Counted from the first letter of the stretch, positions 1 through 9,636 are shown. The stretch: DNA of 64,000 bases from Pedobacter sp. (GCA_031119475.1 JAVHXV010000009.1:64881-128880); one strand, 5' to 3'. The notes: generated by a model from the sequence alone, not told the origin. A program made the numbers and translations.

Positions 1-217
1 TAACAATTAACCAATTCAACAATTAACCAACAATGATATCAACAACCATAGATCAGCTGCACAGGCCAATGGATTTGTTTTGAAGAGAGACTAAATGTGG
101 TTAACTGGTTAATTGGTAAACTGGTTAACTGTGCAATTCACTAATCAATCAATTCAACAATTTAACAATTAACCAATTCAACAATTAACCAACAATGATA
201 TCAACAACCATAGATCA
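1..217. repeat. 55-bp direct repeat duplicating the yqeY start
   Basis: Bases 1-55 are repeated exactly at 163-217 (offset 162). The repeat covers the AT-rich leader, the ATG and the first eight codons of the YqeY gene (MISTTIDQ). Between the copies lies a tract of GGTTAACTGG/GGTTAATTGG words, the inverse of the AACCAATTAACC words in the repeats. This is seen directly. That it arose by a local duplication followed by decay of the upstream copy is inference. The window edge may hide more of the left copy. Confidence 0.9.
33..83 (+). pseudogene. Truncated duplicate of the yqeY 5' end (16 codons)
   Basis: The upstream repeat copy starts with the same ATG and eight codons as the intact gene at 195, then diverges after GATCA and reaches TGA at 81-83. 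It can encode only MISTTIDQ plus eight unrelated residues. It is most likely a dead remnant, although it could act as an upstream ORF if transcription starts before base 33. Confidence 0.6.
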
Positions 218-638
218 AGAGATCAAGCAGGCCATGTTGGCCAAGGATCAGGCTAAGCTGAGGGGACTGCGGGCAATTAAGGCTGCCCTTTTGATGGCCA
301 AGACCGAAAAGGGAAGCGAAGAAATTACCGCCGATTCAGAAATCAAGATCCTTCAGAAATTGGTCAAACAGCGTAAAGAATCTGCAACAATCTATCAGGA
401 GCAGGGAAGGAACGATCTATTTCAGGTAGAGCAGGAGGAAATCGATGTGATCAGCGCCTTTTTGCCCAAACAGTTGGACAGGACTGAAATTGAGCAGGTC
501 GTGGCCAAGATTATTGCCGCAACGGGCGCTGCTACCGTGAGAGATATGGGCAAGGTAATGGGAATGGCCAATAAGGAGCTGGCAGGCAAGGCAGATGGCA
601 AATTGATCGGTGAAATTGTAAAGGCACAGCTTAATTAG
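195..638 (+). CDS. GatB/YqeY domain protein
   Basis: The 147 residues are the usual size for stand-alone YqeY proteins. These all-helical proteins are related to the tail domain of the tRNA-dependent amidotransferase subunit GatB. The C-terminal family motif is visible (MGKVMGMANKELAGKADG, residues about 116-133). The biochemical role of stand-alone YqeY is unsettled; tRNA binding is inferred from the GatB relation. The ATG at 195 is the only sensible start, although its leader and first codons are duplicated upstream. Downstream is a repeat tract, so it is probably a single-gene unit. Confidence 0.85.
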   Translation: MISTTIDQEIKQAMLAKDQAKLRGLRAIKAALLMAKTEKGSEEITADSEIKILQKLVKQRKESATIYQEQGRNDLFQVEQEEIDVISAFLPKQLDRTEIEQVVAKIIAATGAATVRDMGKVMGMANKELAGKADGKLIGEIVKAQLN

Positions 639-639
639 C

Positions 640-790
640 TAATTAGCAAATTGACCAATTAGGTGATTGATTAATTAGCCAATTAGGTAATCAAGTTTAT
701 CGGTAAACGGTAAATCACCTAACCAACTCATCATTTAATTTGCTAATCAACTCATCAGCTCATCGACTAATCAACAAATCACCTCATTAG
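640..790. repeat. Degenerate AATTAG/CTCATCA word tract
   Basis: The gap after yqeY is built from repeated short words (AATTAGC, CCAATTAGG, CTAATCAACTCATCA). No ORF, hairpin with T-run or RNA gene is recognisable. Similar AACCAATTAACC-type tracts occur elsewhere in the window (100-190, 11740-11835, 27235-27290, 32380-32435, 52770-52815). Confidence 0.6.
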
Positions 791-864
791 CAAAAATGTT
801 AAACAATTTGCGGTAATTTAATTTTACTCCATTAACTTAGTAGCACATATCATTACAAACAACT

Positions 865-1629
865 ATGCAATACGAAGTAATCGAAGAAGACGGGTTTAAA
901 TATATCGAAGCAGGAGCGGGTGAAACGTTGGTATTACTTCATGGGCTCATGGGCGAATTGAGCAATTGGGAACCAACGATAGATCATTTCAAGGCAAATT
1001 ATCACGTTATTGTCCCTATTTTGCCGATTTATGATCTGCCAATTCTCACTTTGGGCGTAAAAAGCTTATCTAAGTATGTGCATCGCTTTTTAAAATTTAA
1101 GAAACTTAATCAGGTTGTACTTGTTGGTAATTCTTTGGGAGGGCATGTTGGACTTGTGTTTACCACTGCGCACCAGGAATTTGTGAAGGCCTTGGTCTTG
1201 ACGGGAAGTTCTGGGCTCTATGAAAATGCCTTTGGTGGCTCATTCCCGCGTAGGGAAAGCTATGATTATGTGCGTGAGAAGGTAGAGTTTACCTTTTATG
1301 ACCCAAAAACTGCAACAAAAGAACTGGTCGATGAAGTATTCAAGACCATCAACGACCGCTCTCGGGTAATCCGGATCCTGGCTTTGGCAAAATCGGCTAT
1401 CCGCCATAATATGGCCAAAGAACTGGGACGCATTACCATCCCGGTTTCACTGATTTGGGGCAGACAGGATAAAATTACACCACCGGAAGTTGCGGTCGAG
1501 TTCCATGAACTCCTGCCCAACTCGGAGCTCAACTGGGTCGATGAGTGTGGGCATGCGCCGATGATGGAAAGGCCTGAAGTGTTTAATGTCTTTCTGGACA
1601 AGTTTTTAAATCGAATATTATTGAAATAA
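865..1629 (+). CDS. Alpha/beta hydrolase
   Basis: A 254-residue cytosolic alpha/beta hydrolase fold. The oxyanion region HGLMG (26-30), nucleophile elbow GNSLGG (Ser90), acid Asp202 in WGRQDKITP and catalytic His230 in GHAPMMERP are all present in the expected order. The substrate is unknown. The stop codon is directly followed by the ATG of the CBS gene, so this gene opens the operon that runs to nadK-porG-uppS. A -7-like box TAACTTAG at 833-840 lies 24 nt before the start. The same 8-mer occurs upstream of bamA (4793-4800). Confidence 0.88.
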   Translation: MQYEVIEEDGFKYIEAGAGETLVLLHGLMGELSNWEPTIDHFKANYHVIVPILPIYDLPILTLGVKSLSKYVHRFLKFKKLNQVVLVGNSLGGHVGLVFTTAHQEFVKALVLTGSSGLYENAFGGSFPRRESYDYVREKVEFTFYDPKTATKELVDEVFKTINDRSRVIRILALAKSAIRHNMAKELGRITIPVSLIWGRQDKITPPEVAVEFHELLPNSELNWVDECGHAPMMERPEVFNVFLDKFLNRILLK

Positions 1630-2292
1630 ATGTTGGCATCAGCACTCATATCAAACGTAATTCCGCCGCTAAAGACTTCTGATACCGTACAGAAAGCTTT
1701 GGAAAGGATGAGTGAGTTTAAGCTGTACCACCTGCCCATCGTAAATGAGGTCCAATTTCTCGGATTGATTTCAGAAGATGAACTCATCGAGGTGAGGGAC
1801 CAGCAGACTGCCATTGGAAGCTTATCGCTTACCATACTCAACCCTTTTGTATTCGAAGATTCGCATATCTACGATGTGGTGCGCCTATTCAACCAGTTGC
1901 AACTATCGTTGGTTCCAGTGCTCGATGTGCAAAAGAACTATCTCGGTGTAGTCTCCATCAACAATCTTTTGGAATATGTAGCCGAAACCTACGCGGTCAA
2001 AGAACCAGGTGGGATCATCGTTCTCTCGATCAGCAACCGTAACAATTCGTTGGCCCACATGGCGCAGATCGTAGAAGCGGATAATGCACAGGTACTATCG
2101 TCTTACGTGAGCTCTTTTCCCGATTCCACAAGATTGGAAGTTACGCTAAAGATCAATAAGACAGAGTTATCCGGAATCATCTCCGCTTTTGAACGCTATG
2201 ATTATGAGGTGTTGGCCGTATTCAACAATACGCAGGACAATGATAGTTCGAGCGATCGTTTCAATTCTTTCATGAACTACCTTAACGTTTAA
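1630..2292 (+). CDS. CBS domain protein
   Basis: A 220-residue protein with a tandem CBS pair (about residues 1-125) followed by an ACT-like segment (about 128-205). Such proteins sense adenylate nucleotides or small ligands; the ligand here is not predictable. It begins on the base after the hydrolase stop and ends 6 nt before nadK, so translational coupling is likely. This CBS-nadK-porG-uppS-bamA order is a familiar Bacteroidota arrangement. Confidence 0.85.
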   Translation: MLASALISNVIPPLKTSDTVQKALERMSEFKLYHLPIVNEVQFLGLISEDELIEVRDQQTAIGSLSLTILNPFVFEDSHIYDVVRLFNQLQLSLVPVLDVQKNYLGVVSINNLLEYVAETYAVKEPGGIIVLSISNRNNSLAHMAQIVEADNAQVLSSYVSSFPDSTRLEVTLKINKTELSGIISAFERYDYEVLAVFNNTQDNDSSSDRFNSFMNYLNV

Positions 2293-2298
2293 GCCTAG

Positions 2299-3180
2299 AT
2301 GAGGATTGCCATATATGGAAGGGAATTTAACGATAGCGTATTGCCGTTCGTCCAACAGGTTTTTAATGCCCTGTCCTTGTATAAAATAGACATATTGGTC
2401 TATTCGAAATTCAACAGCTTTATTGCGGAAAAGATTACGCTTCCCAAAAATTGCGGCACTTTTTCGTCACATCAGGACCTGCTGAACCATGCAGATGTGC
2501 TATTGAGCCTAGGTGGCGATGGTACGCTGCTCGATACTTTGTCACTAGTAAGGGATTCGCAGATTCCCATCATCGGGATCAACTTCGGTCGATTGGGTTT
2601 TCTGGCCAGTATCAATAAAAATGATATCGATACCGCGATCAGTGCACTCGTCAATGGAGAATATGCGCTGGATAAAAGGAGCATCCTTAATCTCGATTCG
2701 AAGAATAATCTTTTTAAGGATGAAAATTTTGCGCTAAACGATATTACCATTCATCGCAGGGACGATTCTGCGATGATGATCATCCATGCCTATATGGACG
2801 ATGAATTCATCAACTCCTATTGGGCCGATGGACTGATTATTGCTACTCCTACGGGTTCAACGGCCTATTCGTTGAGCTGCGGTGGCCCGATCATTTTGCC
2901 CAATGCCCAGAACTTTGTCATCACCCCAATTGCCCCGCATAACCTTAATGTAAGGCCAATTATCGTTCCAGACCATGTATCACTCACTTTTGAAATCGAG
3001 GCGCGCAGCACCAAATTCTTGCTTTCCTGCGATTCGAGGACAGAAACCGTAGATCGATCGGTTAAGATTACCATTAACAAGTCCAAATTTAGCGTAAATC
3101 TGATCAGGCTGAACAATGAAAGCTACCTTACTACGTTAAGGAATAAGCTCCTCTGGGGCATCGATACTCGTAATTATTAA
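2299..3180 (+). CDS. nadK: NAD kinase
   Basis: A 293-residue cytosolic ATP-NAD kinase that makes NADP from NAD. The diagnostic GGDGT motif is at residues 72-76 (LSLGGDGTLLDT), and the second family motif TPTGSTAYSLSCGGP follows in the C-terminal domain. The length is normal. The start lies 6 nt after the CBS gene and the stop is 1 nt before porG, inside a compact operon. Confidence 0.95.
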   Translation: MRIAIYGREFNDSVLPFVQQVFNALSLYKIDILVYSKFNSFIAEKITLPKNCGTFSSHQDLLNHADVLLSLGGDGTLLDTLSLVRDSQIPIIGINFGRLGFLASINKNDIDTAISALVNGEYALDKRSILNLDSKNNLFKDENFALNDITIHRRDDSAMMIIHAYMDDEFINSYWADGLIIATPTGSTAYSLSCGGPIILPNAQNFVITPIAPHNLNVRPIIVPDHVSLTFEIEARSTKFLLSCDSRTETVDRSVKITINKSKFSVNLIRLNNESYLTTLRNKLLWGIDTRNY

Positions 3181-3181
3181 C

Positions 3182-3988
3182 ATGCGGCTACTGAGGTTAA
3201 TCGTTTTATTATTGCTCTCTGCTCCCTGCGCCTTGCTCCATGCCCAACAACTGGAAATCGGTGGCCATTTGGGTGGTGCGGCTTACATGGGCGATCTAAA
3301 TCTCTATAATCCCATCAAAGTAAGCGGCATAGCTGGGGGAGCTTTTGTAAAGCTCAATTTCAATCCGCACCTGGGGCTTGGCTTCCATTATAACTTTGGT
3401 CAGATCGAAGCAGACGACGCCAAATCAAGTTATCAACAGCTCAGGGACCGGAACCTTAGCTTTCGTTCCCCGCTCCACGAAATCAGCCTGCTGCTTGATT
3501 TTAATCTTTTTGATCTCTACGCCTTTAACAGAAAGACCAGGTTTACACCTTTTATCTTTACCGGGATAGGTGAGGTGATTTTCGATCCGAAGACAACCTA
3601 CGGCAATAACGATTACAAATTGAAACAGTTTGTCACCGAAGGACAGGCTTCCCCATATAAAGGTTATGCCCTGGTGATCCCATACGGTGTTGGCCTAAAG
3701 TATAAGTTAAGGAGCAGTTGGACCTTGACCGCACAGTTAGGCTACAGGACAGCCTTTACCGATTTTTTAGACGATGTAAGTGGCGTATATGCGCCGACTA
3801 CAGCTTTTGCTGCAAGTCCAGACCCGGCCACGTCTGCTATTTTGGCCGACCGCTCGGGCGAACGTACCGGAATTTATTTAGGACAACCCGGTACACAAAG
3901 GGGTGATTTTAGAAAAAGAGACCATTACCTATTTGTAGGTATTGGGATATCTTATACCTTTGTGAGCCAAAAATGTTTTACCTTTTAG
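3182..3988 (+). CDS. porG: Type IX secretion protein PorG (DUF6089)
   Basis: A 268-residue outer-membrane beta-barrel protein. A signal peptide (residues 1-21, ending LLHA before QQ) is followed by alternating hydrophobic/glycine-rich strands and an aromatic C-terminus. DUF6089/PorG is an outer-membrane partner of the PorK/PorN ring in the type IX secretion system of Porphyromonas, where porG also sits beside uppS, bamA and skp genes. The identification rests on sequence character plus this synteny. It starts 1 nt after nadK. Confidence 0.8.
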   Translation: MRLLRLIVLLLLSAPCALLHAQQLEIGGHLGGAAYMGDLNLYNPIKVSGIAGGAFVKLNFNPHLGLGFHYNFGQIEADDAKSSYQQLRDRNLSFRSPLHEISLLLDFNLFDLYAFNRKTRFTPFIFTGIGEVIFDPKTTYGNNDYKLKQFVTEGQASPYKGYALVIPYGVGLKYKLRSSWTLTAQLGYRTAFTDFLDDVSGVYAPTTAFAASPDPATSAILADRSGERTGIYLGQPGTQRGDFRKRDHYLFVGIGISYTFVSQKCFTF

Positions 3989-4006
3989 GGCGTTGAAACA
4001 GCAGAA

Positions 4007-4747
4007 ATGGGATTTAAAGAACAAATAGACATTAATCGCCTACCAGAACACATCGCTATCATTATGGATGGCAATGGCAGATGGGCAAAAAATCAGGGCA
4101 AATTTCGGGTGTTTGGACATGAAAGCGGCGTACTTTCTGTAAAGGATATTGTGGAAGGCTGTGTAGATATTGGTATCAAATACCTGACCGTTTACGCATT
4201 TTCAACAGAAAACTGGAACCGTCCCGTAGAAGAGGTCAATGCCCTCATGGAGCTGCTCATTGCCACCATTAATCAGGAAGCAGAAACCCTGAATAAAAAT
4301 AATGTGCGCTTGAACGCAATTGGCGACCTCAATTCCCTGCCTGAAAAATGCATTCAAGACCTGGCCAATGTGATGGAAATCACTAAGAACAACTCACGCT
4401 GCACGCTTACCTTGGCGTTGAGCTATAGCGCTAAATGGGAGATTGTGGCAGCAGCCAAGAAACTGGTCAAGCTGGCAGTAGAAAATAAGCTCAGTGCAGA
4501 TGAGATTACCGAAGAAATTTTTGCGGCACAGTTGACCACGACCAACATCCCCGATCCCGAACTCATGATCCGCACGAGCGGTGAGCACCGCATCAGCAAT
4601 TTCCTTTTGTGGCAAATGGCTTACACCGAATTATATTTTACAGAAACACTTTGGCCAGACTTCAGAAGAGAGCATCTTTTTGAGGCCATTGTAGATTACC
4701 AAAAACGCGAACGACGCTTTGGAAAAATTAGTGAACAACTGAACTAA
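4007..4747 (+). CDS. uppS: Isoprenyl (undecaprenyl) diphosphate synthase
   Basis: A 246-residue cis-prenyltransferase that makes the undecaprenyl carrier for cell-wall synthesis. The catalytic block IAIIMDGNGRWA carries Asp21. His38 in FGHESG, the YAFSTENW block and the C-terminal RTSGEHRISNFLLWQ block, which binds diphosphate, are all intact. It starts 18 nt after porG and is followed by a 162-nt gap holding a probable promoter for bamA. Confidence 0.95.
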   Translation: MGFKEQIDINRLPEHIAIIMDGNGRWAKNQGKFRVFGHESGVLSVKDIVEGCVDIGIKYLTVYAFSTENWNRPVEEVNALMELLIATINQEAETLNKNNVRLNAIGDLNSLPEKCIQDLANVMEITKNNSRCTLTLALSYSAKWEIVAAAKKLVKLAVENKLSADEITEEIFAAQLTTTNIPDPELMIRTSGEHRISNFLLWQMAYTELYFTETLWPDFRREHLFEAIVDYQKRERRFGKISEQLN

Positions 4748-4792
4748 TTTTACTTTTAACACTTTTTAACATGTGTTTAAATTAACTTAGCA

Positions 4793-4800
4793 ACGTTTTT
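4793..4800 (+). promoter_or_regulatory. Putative -7 box upstream of bamA
   Basis: TAACTTAG, one base off the Bacteroidota TAnnTTTG box, lies in the uppS-bamA gap. The same TAACTTAG within ATTAACTTAG occurs at 833-840 before the hydrolase gene. No clear TTTG at -33 is visible, so the call is tentative. The leader to the bamA ATG would be about 105 nt. Confidence 0.35.
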
Positions 4801-4909
4801 TAGAATTAAATGAACCCAACTGATTTAAAGTAATTATCAAAAAGTTCAGAAATAATTATTTTAATGATCAGAGGTTCCATTTGATGTCTAAAAGGAATTA
4901 AAAAGACAA

Positions 4910-7453
4910 ATGAAAAGAATATACCAACTGCTATTTTTGTTATTGATAGGCTCGCCTGCAATTGCCCAGATCCGTACACAAAATCCTCCAGCTCCTTCTC
5001 TTAAAGTTAATGGCCTGAGTTTAGATTACTTCAGTCCGAAGGAATATGTAATTGGTGGGACCACACTCACAGGTGCGCAATATCTGGATAAGGAAACCAT
5101 CATTATTCTTTCCAAGCTGACCAAGGGCGAAAGGGTAGTACTGCCGGGCGAGGCAACTACCAATGCCATCAAGAATCTTTGGATGCAGGGCTTATTCGAT
5201 GACATTAAATTGTCTGTTACCAAAATCGATCTGGATACCGTCTATTTTGACATCGAAGTGGTTGAGCGCCCGCGTTTAAGTGCTTTCGAAATCGTGGGGG
5301 TGAGTAAATCCCAGCGCACAGACTTAAATGAAAAACTGGCAGACAAGGCCGGTAAGACCATCATCAACGATAACCTTTATAACACGACCCGATCGATCAT
5401 CAATAAATATTTGTTGGACAAAGGCTTTTTTTATACCACAATTGACTTTAATTCAAAGCCAGATCCAAGCCAGGAAAATAGTGTCATCCTTCAGGTGAAG
5501 ATCAACAAGGGCAAAAGGGTAAAGGTGCACGAAATTAAATTTACCGGGAACAAGGAGTTTAGGTCTGCCAAATTAAGGAAATACCTGAAAAAAACGCACC
5601 AACAAGCTTTTTATAAAGTATTTGGTAGCGGAAAGTTCAACAAGGAAAAATATGAGGAAGATAAGCGCAACCTGGTTGCCAAGATGCAGGAAAAGGGATA
5701 CAGGGATGCCGCGATCCTAAAAGATAGCATCTATCGCTACAACAATAAGTCGGTCGGCATTAAGATCGATCTTCATGAAGGACCTAAATATTATTTTGGG
5801 AACATTACCTGGATCGGCAACGCGAAATATACAACGGCTTATCTCGAAAAGGTTTTTGGTATTGAAAAAGGCGAACTTTTTAGCGAAGAAAAACTCGAAA
5901 AGAAATTACGTGGCAGTGCCAATGGCGATGACGTATCTAGCGTTTACCTGAATGATGGCTACCTGACCTTTAACATCGATCCGGTACAGACCAAGATTCA
6001 CAACGATACTGTCGACATCGAAATGCGCATTTATGAAGGCCCACAATACACCAACAACAAGATTTCGATTGTTGGCAATACCATTACGAACGACCGTGTG
6101 GTGTTGAGGGAGATCCGTACCAAGCCGGGCGATAAATTTTCGAAGGAACTACTTGTTCGAAGTGTACGTGAAATTGGTGCACTGGGCAACTTTGATGAAA
6201 CCAAGACCAACCCGATCCCTAAGCCAAATCCGGCTGATGGAACAGTGGATATCGAATACCATGTAGAAGAAAAACCATCAGACCAGATCGAGCTGTCTGG
6301 AGGTTTTGGTGGTGGCCGGATTATCGGTACCTTGGGATTGACCTTCAATAACTTCTCGTTAAAGAACCTATTTAAGGGCGATGCCTACAAACCTTTGCCA
6401 AAAGGCGATGGCCAAAAATTGAGCTTGCGCGGACAGACGAACGGCAAATATTACCAATCGTATAGCTTCTCTTTCTCTGAACCTTGGTTTGGTGGTAAAA
6501 AGCCGGTTAGTTTCGGTGTAAGTGCCTTTACTTCCCTACAATCAAACGGTTACGACCAGGCCGATGAGTCCTACCAGAAAATCCGTTTGAACGGGGTATC
6601 GGTAAGCTTGGGCAGAAGGCTGAACTGGCCAGATAACTATTTCTCCATTTCACATGCGGTTAACCTGAACCAATATATCCTGAACAACTATCCTGGATAT
6701 CTGTTCAGCACAGGTACTTCTTATAACCTGAACCTGACCCAGGAAATAGCGCGTGACTCTAGAAATGGAAGCCAGATTTTCCCAACCGGAGGTTCATATA
6801 TCAAATTTACCGTCCAGGCTACGCCACCATATTCATTGCTGAATAAGATCAACTATGCAATAGCTTCTGATAAACAACGTTATAAGTTTACCGAGTACCA
6901 CAAATGGAAATTTGAGGCACAATGGTTTGAGACAGTTGTTGGCAAGTTGGTATTTAAGGGCCAGGCACAGTTCGGTTTCTTAGGGCAGTATAACAGTGCC
7001 GTTGGACAATCGGCATTTGAGCGCTTTAAGTTAGGTGGTGATGGTATGCAGGGATTTGATTTCCTTCAGGGTTCTGAACTGATCGCCATGCGCGGTTATT
7101 CAAACAACTCCGTCATCCCGGTAGGGGCCAACCCAACCATTGCACAAAGTTCGGGTAGTCCGATCTTTAACAAGTATGTGATGGAGCTAAGGTATCCGGT
7201 TATTGCATCACAACAGGCAACCGCATTTATGACCGTCTTTGCCGAGGGTGGTAATACCTGGGATAGGTTTAGCGATTTTAATCCATTTAACGTAAGGCGT
7301 TCTGTAGGTGTTGGCGCGAAGATATTTTTACCGATCTTCGGTCTGTTGGGAATTGATTATGGATACGGATTTGATAAGATCCCAGGTATCGCTGATGCCA
7401 ACAAAGGCCAGTTCCACTTTAGCATTGCACAACAACTAGGAGGATTTAATTAA
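4910..7453 (+). CDS. bamA: Outer membrane assembly factor BamA
   Basis: An 847-residue Omp85 protein that inserts beta-barrels into the outer membrane. A signal peptide ends at about residue 20 (GSPAIAQ). A series of POTRA domains fills about residues 90-460, followed by a surface-antigen 16-strand barrel containing the conserved RGY turn (AMRGYSNNS). It is followed by two Skp-like chaperone genes. BamD is encoded separately at 55387-56316 in this window, so two Bam components are present here. Confidence 0.93.
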   Translation: MKRIYQLLFLLLIGSPAIAQIRTQNPPAPSLKVNGLSLDYFSPKEYVIGGTTLTGAQYLDKETIIILSKLTKGERVVLPGEATTNAIKNLWMQGLFDDIKLSVTKIDLDTVYFDIEVVERPRLSAFEIVGVSKSQRTDLNEKLADKAGKTIINDNLYNTTRSIINKYLLDKGFFYTTIDFNSKPDPSQENSVILQVKINKGKRVKVHEIKFTGNKEFRSAKLRKYLKKTHQQAFYKVFGSGKFNKEKYEEDKRNLVAKMQEKGYRDAAILKDSIYRYNNKSVGIKIDLHEGPKYYFGNITWIGNAKYTTAYLEKVFGIEKGELFSEEKLEKKLRGSANGDDVSSVYLNDGYLTFNIDPVQTKIHNDTVDIEMRIYEGPQYTNNKISIVGNTITNDRVVLREIRTKPGDKFSKELLVRSVREIGALGNFDETKTNPIPKPNPADGTVDIEYHVEEKPSDQIELSGGFGGGRIIGTLGLTFNNFSLKNLFKGDAYKPLPKGDGQKLSLRGQTNGKYYQSYSFSFSEPWFGGKKPVSFGVSAFTSLQSNGYDQADESYQKIRLNGVSVSLGRRLNWPDNYFSISHAVNLNQYILNNYPGYLFSTGTSYNLNLTQEIARDSRNGSQIFPTGGSYIKFTVQATPPYSLLNKINYAIASDKQRYKFTEYHKWKFEAQWFETVVGKLVFKGQAQFGFLGQYNSAVGQSAFERFKLGGDGMQGFDFLQGSELIAMRGYSNNSVIPVGANPTIAQSSGSPIFNKYVMELRYPVIASQQATAFMTVFAEGGNTWDRFSDFNPFNVRRSVGVGAKIFLPIFGLLGIDYGYGFDKIPGIADANKGQFHFSIAQQLGGFN

Positions 7454-7488
7454 TTTTTGTATCTTCAAATTGAAGAAAACACACACAA

Positions 7489-8019
7489 ATGAGGAAAATT
7501 ATATTCGCTGGTTTGATGCTGTTGATGGGTTTGACGGCATCGGCACAAAAGTTTGCCTATGTGGATTCAGAGTACATCCTGAAGCATTTGCCAGATTATA
7601 AATCGGCAGAAAACCAGATCAAGGGCCTGTCTGATCAATACCAGAAACAGATAGATGAAAGCTTTGCCGAAATCGACAAGATGTACAGGGCCTATCAGGC
7701 AGATCAGGTATTATTGACCGATGATATGCGTAAGCGCAGGGAGAATGACATCATCGAAAGAGAAAAAAAAGCAAAGGAAATGCAAAGGCAGAAGTTTGGT
7801 CCGGAAGGCGACCTTTTCCAGATGCGGGTGAAGTTGTTGAAGCCGATCCAGGACAAGGTAGCTACCATAGTTGCAGAAACCGCCAAGAATAAGTTTATCG
7901 ACTTTGTTTTCGATAAGAGCAGTGAATCGACCATGATGATCTATGCAAGCAGCAGCTATGACATCAGCAACGATGTAATTTTGAGATTAGGATATAAGCC
8001 GGGTACGCTGGTGAAATAA
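7489..8019 (+). CDS. OmpH/Skp-family periplasmic chaperone (first copy)
   Basis: A 176-residue Skp-like protein: signal peptide (about 1-19, ASA before QKFAYVD), a long charged helical hairpin (about 40-110) and a C-terminal beta-strand region (FIDFVFDKSSESTMMIYA). Skp trimers hold unfolded outer-membrane proteins for BamA. It lies 35 nt after bamA and 41 nt before a second family member. The tandem copies are only moderately alike, so this is an old duplication rather than a recent one. Confidence 0.88.
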   Translation: MRKIIFAGLMLLMGLTASAQKFAYVDSEYILKHLPDYKSAENQIKGLSDQYQKQIDESFAEIDKMYRAYQADQVLLTDDMRKRRENDIIEREKKAKEMQRQKFGPEGDLFQMRVKLLKPIQDKVATIVAETAKNKFIDFVFDKSSESTMMIYASSSYDISNDVILRLGYKPGTLVK

Positions 8020-8060
8020 CGCACATAAATTTTAAAACAATTATTAAGTAAAATAGAAAA

Positions 8061-8660
8061 ATGAGAAAGTTAATTAACGTATTATTTGTTGCAGCCGGAT
8101 TAGTTTTTAGCGCGAACGTTGCAAATGCACAGCAGAAAATCGGTCACCTCAATTCTGATGAGATCTATGCAAACATGCCTGAAGCAAAAGCTGCACAAAC
8201 TACCTTGGAGTCGTTGGCAAAGGGAAAACAGGCCGAGATCGATAAAATGATCCAGGAATATCAAGCGAAGCTTAAAGCTGCACAAGAGAAAGAAAGAACC
8301 TTGAGCGAAGCCAATAAAGAACAGGTAACCAAAGAATTGATGACTGCACAAACTGAGCTTCAGGATTTGGGCAAACGCATCGAAGATGCACGTACCAAAG
8401 CAAGTACCGATGTGCAGACCAAGCAAGGAGAATTATTTCCTCCAATCAACCAAAAATTAGCCACTGCCATGAATGCCGTTGCTAAAGAAAAAGGTTTGGC
8501 TTATGTTTTCGATATCTCAGCTTCACAAGGCTTTAACAACTTGGTTTATTTTGATGGAGGCGAAGACATCACTGCTGCGGTTAAAACTAAATTGGGCATT
8601 TCGGCTACTTCAAGTGCACCGGCAGCTAAAGCACCAGCTGGAGCTAAGCCAAAACAATAA
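8061..8660 (+). CDS. OmpH/Skp-family periplasmic chaperone (second copy)
   Basis: A 199-residue Skp-like protein with a signal peptide (NVANA before QQKIGHLNSDEIYANMP), a charged coiled-coil body and an unusual low-complexity Ala/Pro/Lys tail (about 184-199) that the first copy lacks. It closes the bamA unit and is followed by a strong terminator. The role in outer-membrane protein transit is inferred from the family and from bamA next door. Confidence 0.88.
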   Translation: MRKLINVLFVAAGLVFSANVANAQQKIGHLNSDEIYANMPEAKAAQTTLESLAKGKQAEIDKMIQEYQAKLKAAQEKERTLSEANKEQVTKELMTAQTELQDLGKRIEDARTKASTDVQTKQGELFPPINQKLATAMNAVAKEKGLAYVFDISASQGFNNLVYFDGGEDITAAVKTKLGISATSSAPAAKAPAGAKPKQ

Positions 8661-8690
8661 TTTAAGAAATTAAGAACGAATTGATATCTT

Positions 8691-8725
8691 GCGGAATTGG
8701 GCGATAAACCCAATTCCGCTTTTTT
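8691..8725 (+). terminator. Rho-independent terminator after the second skp gene
   Basis: Perfect 11-bp stem (GCGGAATTGGG at 8691-8701 with CCCAATTCCGC at 8709-8719), a 7-nt loop and six T residues (8720-8725). It ends the bamA-skp-skp transcript. Confidence 0.92.
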
Positions 8726-8805
8726 GTTAAAAATATTTGTAACGTTGCAATGTTCAACATTTAAACTTTGCAACATTTCAACCTTACAACATTCCAGCAT
8801 TACTC

Positions 8806-9636
8806 ATGAACAATTCGTTACCCATTGGAATTTTCGACTCTGGCTTTGGTGGCTTAACTGTTTTTAGGTCCATTGCCCAGAAATTGCCCCAATATGATTA
8901 CATCTACTTGGGCGACAATGACCGATCTCCCTATGGCGACCATTCATTTGAGACCGTATACCAATTTACCTTGGAGTGTGTATCTTGGTTATTTGAGCAG
9001 GGGTGCCAGCTGGTTATTTTAGCCTGCAATACAGCCTCGGCAAAAGCCCTGCGTAACATCCAGCAATTGGACCTGCCAAAAAAATATCCTAATCACAGGG
9101 TTTTGGGAGTGATTAGGCCCACTGCAGAAGTAATCGGCAATTTTTCCAGCTCGGCAAATATTGGGATCATGGGCACCCGGGGTACAGTGAATTCTGGCTC
9201 TTACCCCATCGAGATCAATCATTTTTTTCCTTCGGTCAACGTTCACCAGCAGAGCTGTCCACTCTGGGTTCCGCTGATCGAAAATGGGGAACATTTGGGC
9301 AAAGGAGCAGATTTTTTTGTAGAGAAATACATTCAGGAATTGTTGGACCAATCGGACCAGATCGACTGTATCCTGTTGGCCTGTACCCATTATCCTTTGC
9401 TCATCCCCAAAATAAAAACCTACCTTCCAGAAAATATCCAATTGCTCTCCCAGGGCGAGATTGTGGCAGATAGCTTGTCAGACTACTTGGTCAGGCATCC
9501 AGAAATCGAAAACAAGTTGGCCAGAAATGGACAAAGGACATTTTATACTTCAGGTAGCGCAGCAGTCTTTGATGCACATGCTTCTGTTTTTCTGGGCGAG
9601 AAAATCGCGTCAAAAAAAATTAAAATGGACAGTTGA
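8806..9636 (+). CDS. murI: Glutamate racemase
   Basis: A 276-residue cytosolic racemase that supplies D-glutamate for peptidoglycan. The two catalytic cysteines are intact: Cys74 in LACNTAS and Cys193 in LACTHYPLL. The N-terminal IGIFDSGFGGLTV block carries Asp11/Ser12. It sits after the bamA-skp terminator in a gap with repeated CAACATT words and so is probably its own unit. Confidence 0.95.
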   Translation: MNNSLPIGIFDSGFGGLTVFRSIAQKLPQYDYIYLGDNDRSPYGDHSFETVYQFTLECVSWLFEQGCQLVILACNTASAKALRNIQQLDLPKKYPNHRVLGVIRPTAEVIGNFSSSANIGIMGTRGTVNSGSYPIEINHFFPSVNVHQQSCPLWVPLIENGEHLGKGADFFVEKYIQELLDQSDQIDCILLACTHYPLLIPKIKTYLPENIQLLSQGEIVADSLSDYLVRHPEIENKLARNGQRTFYTSGSAAVFDAHASVFLGEKIASKKIKMDS

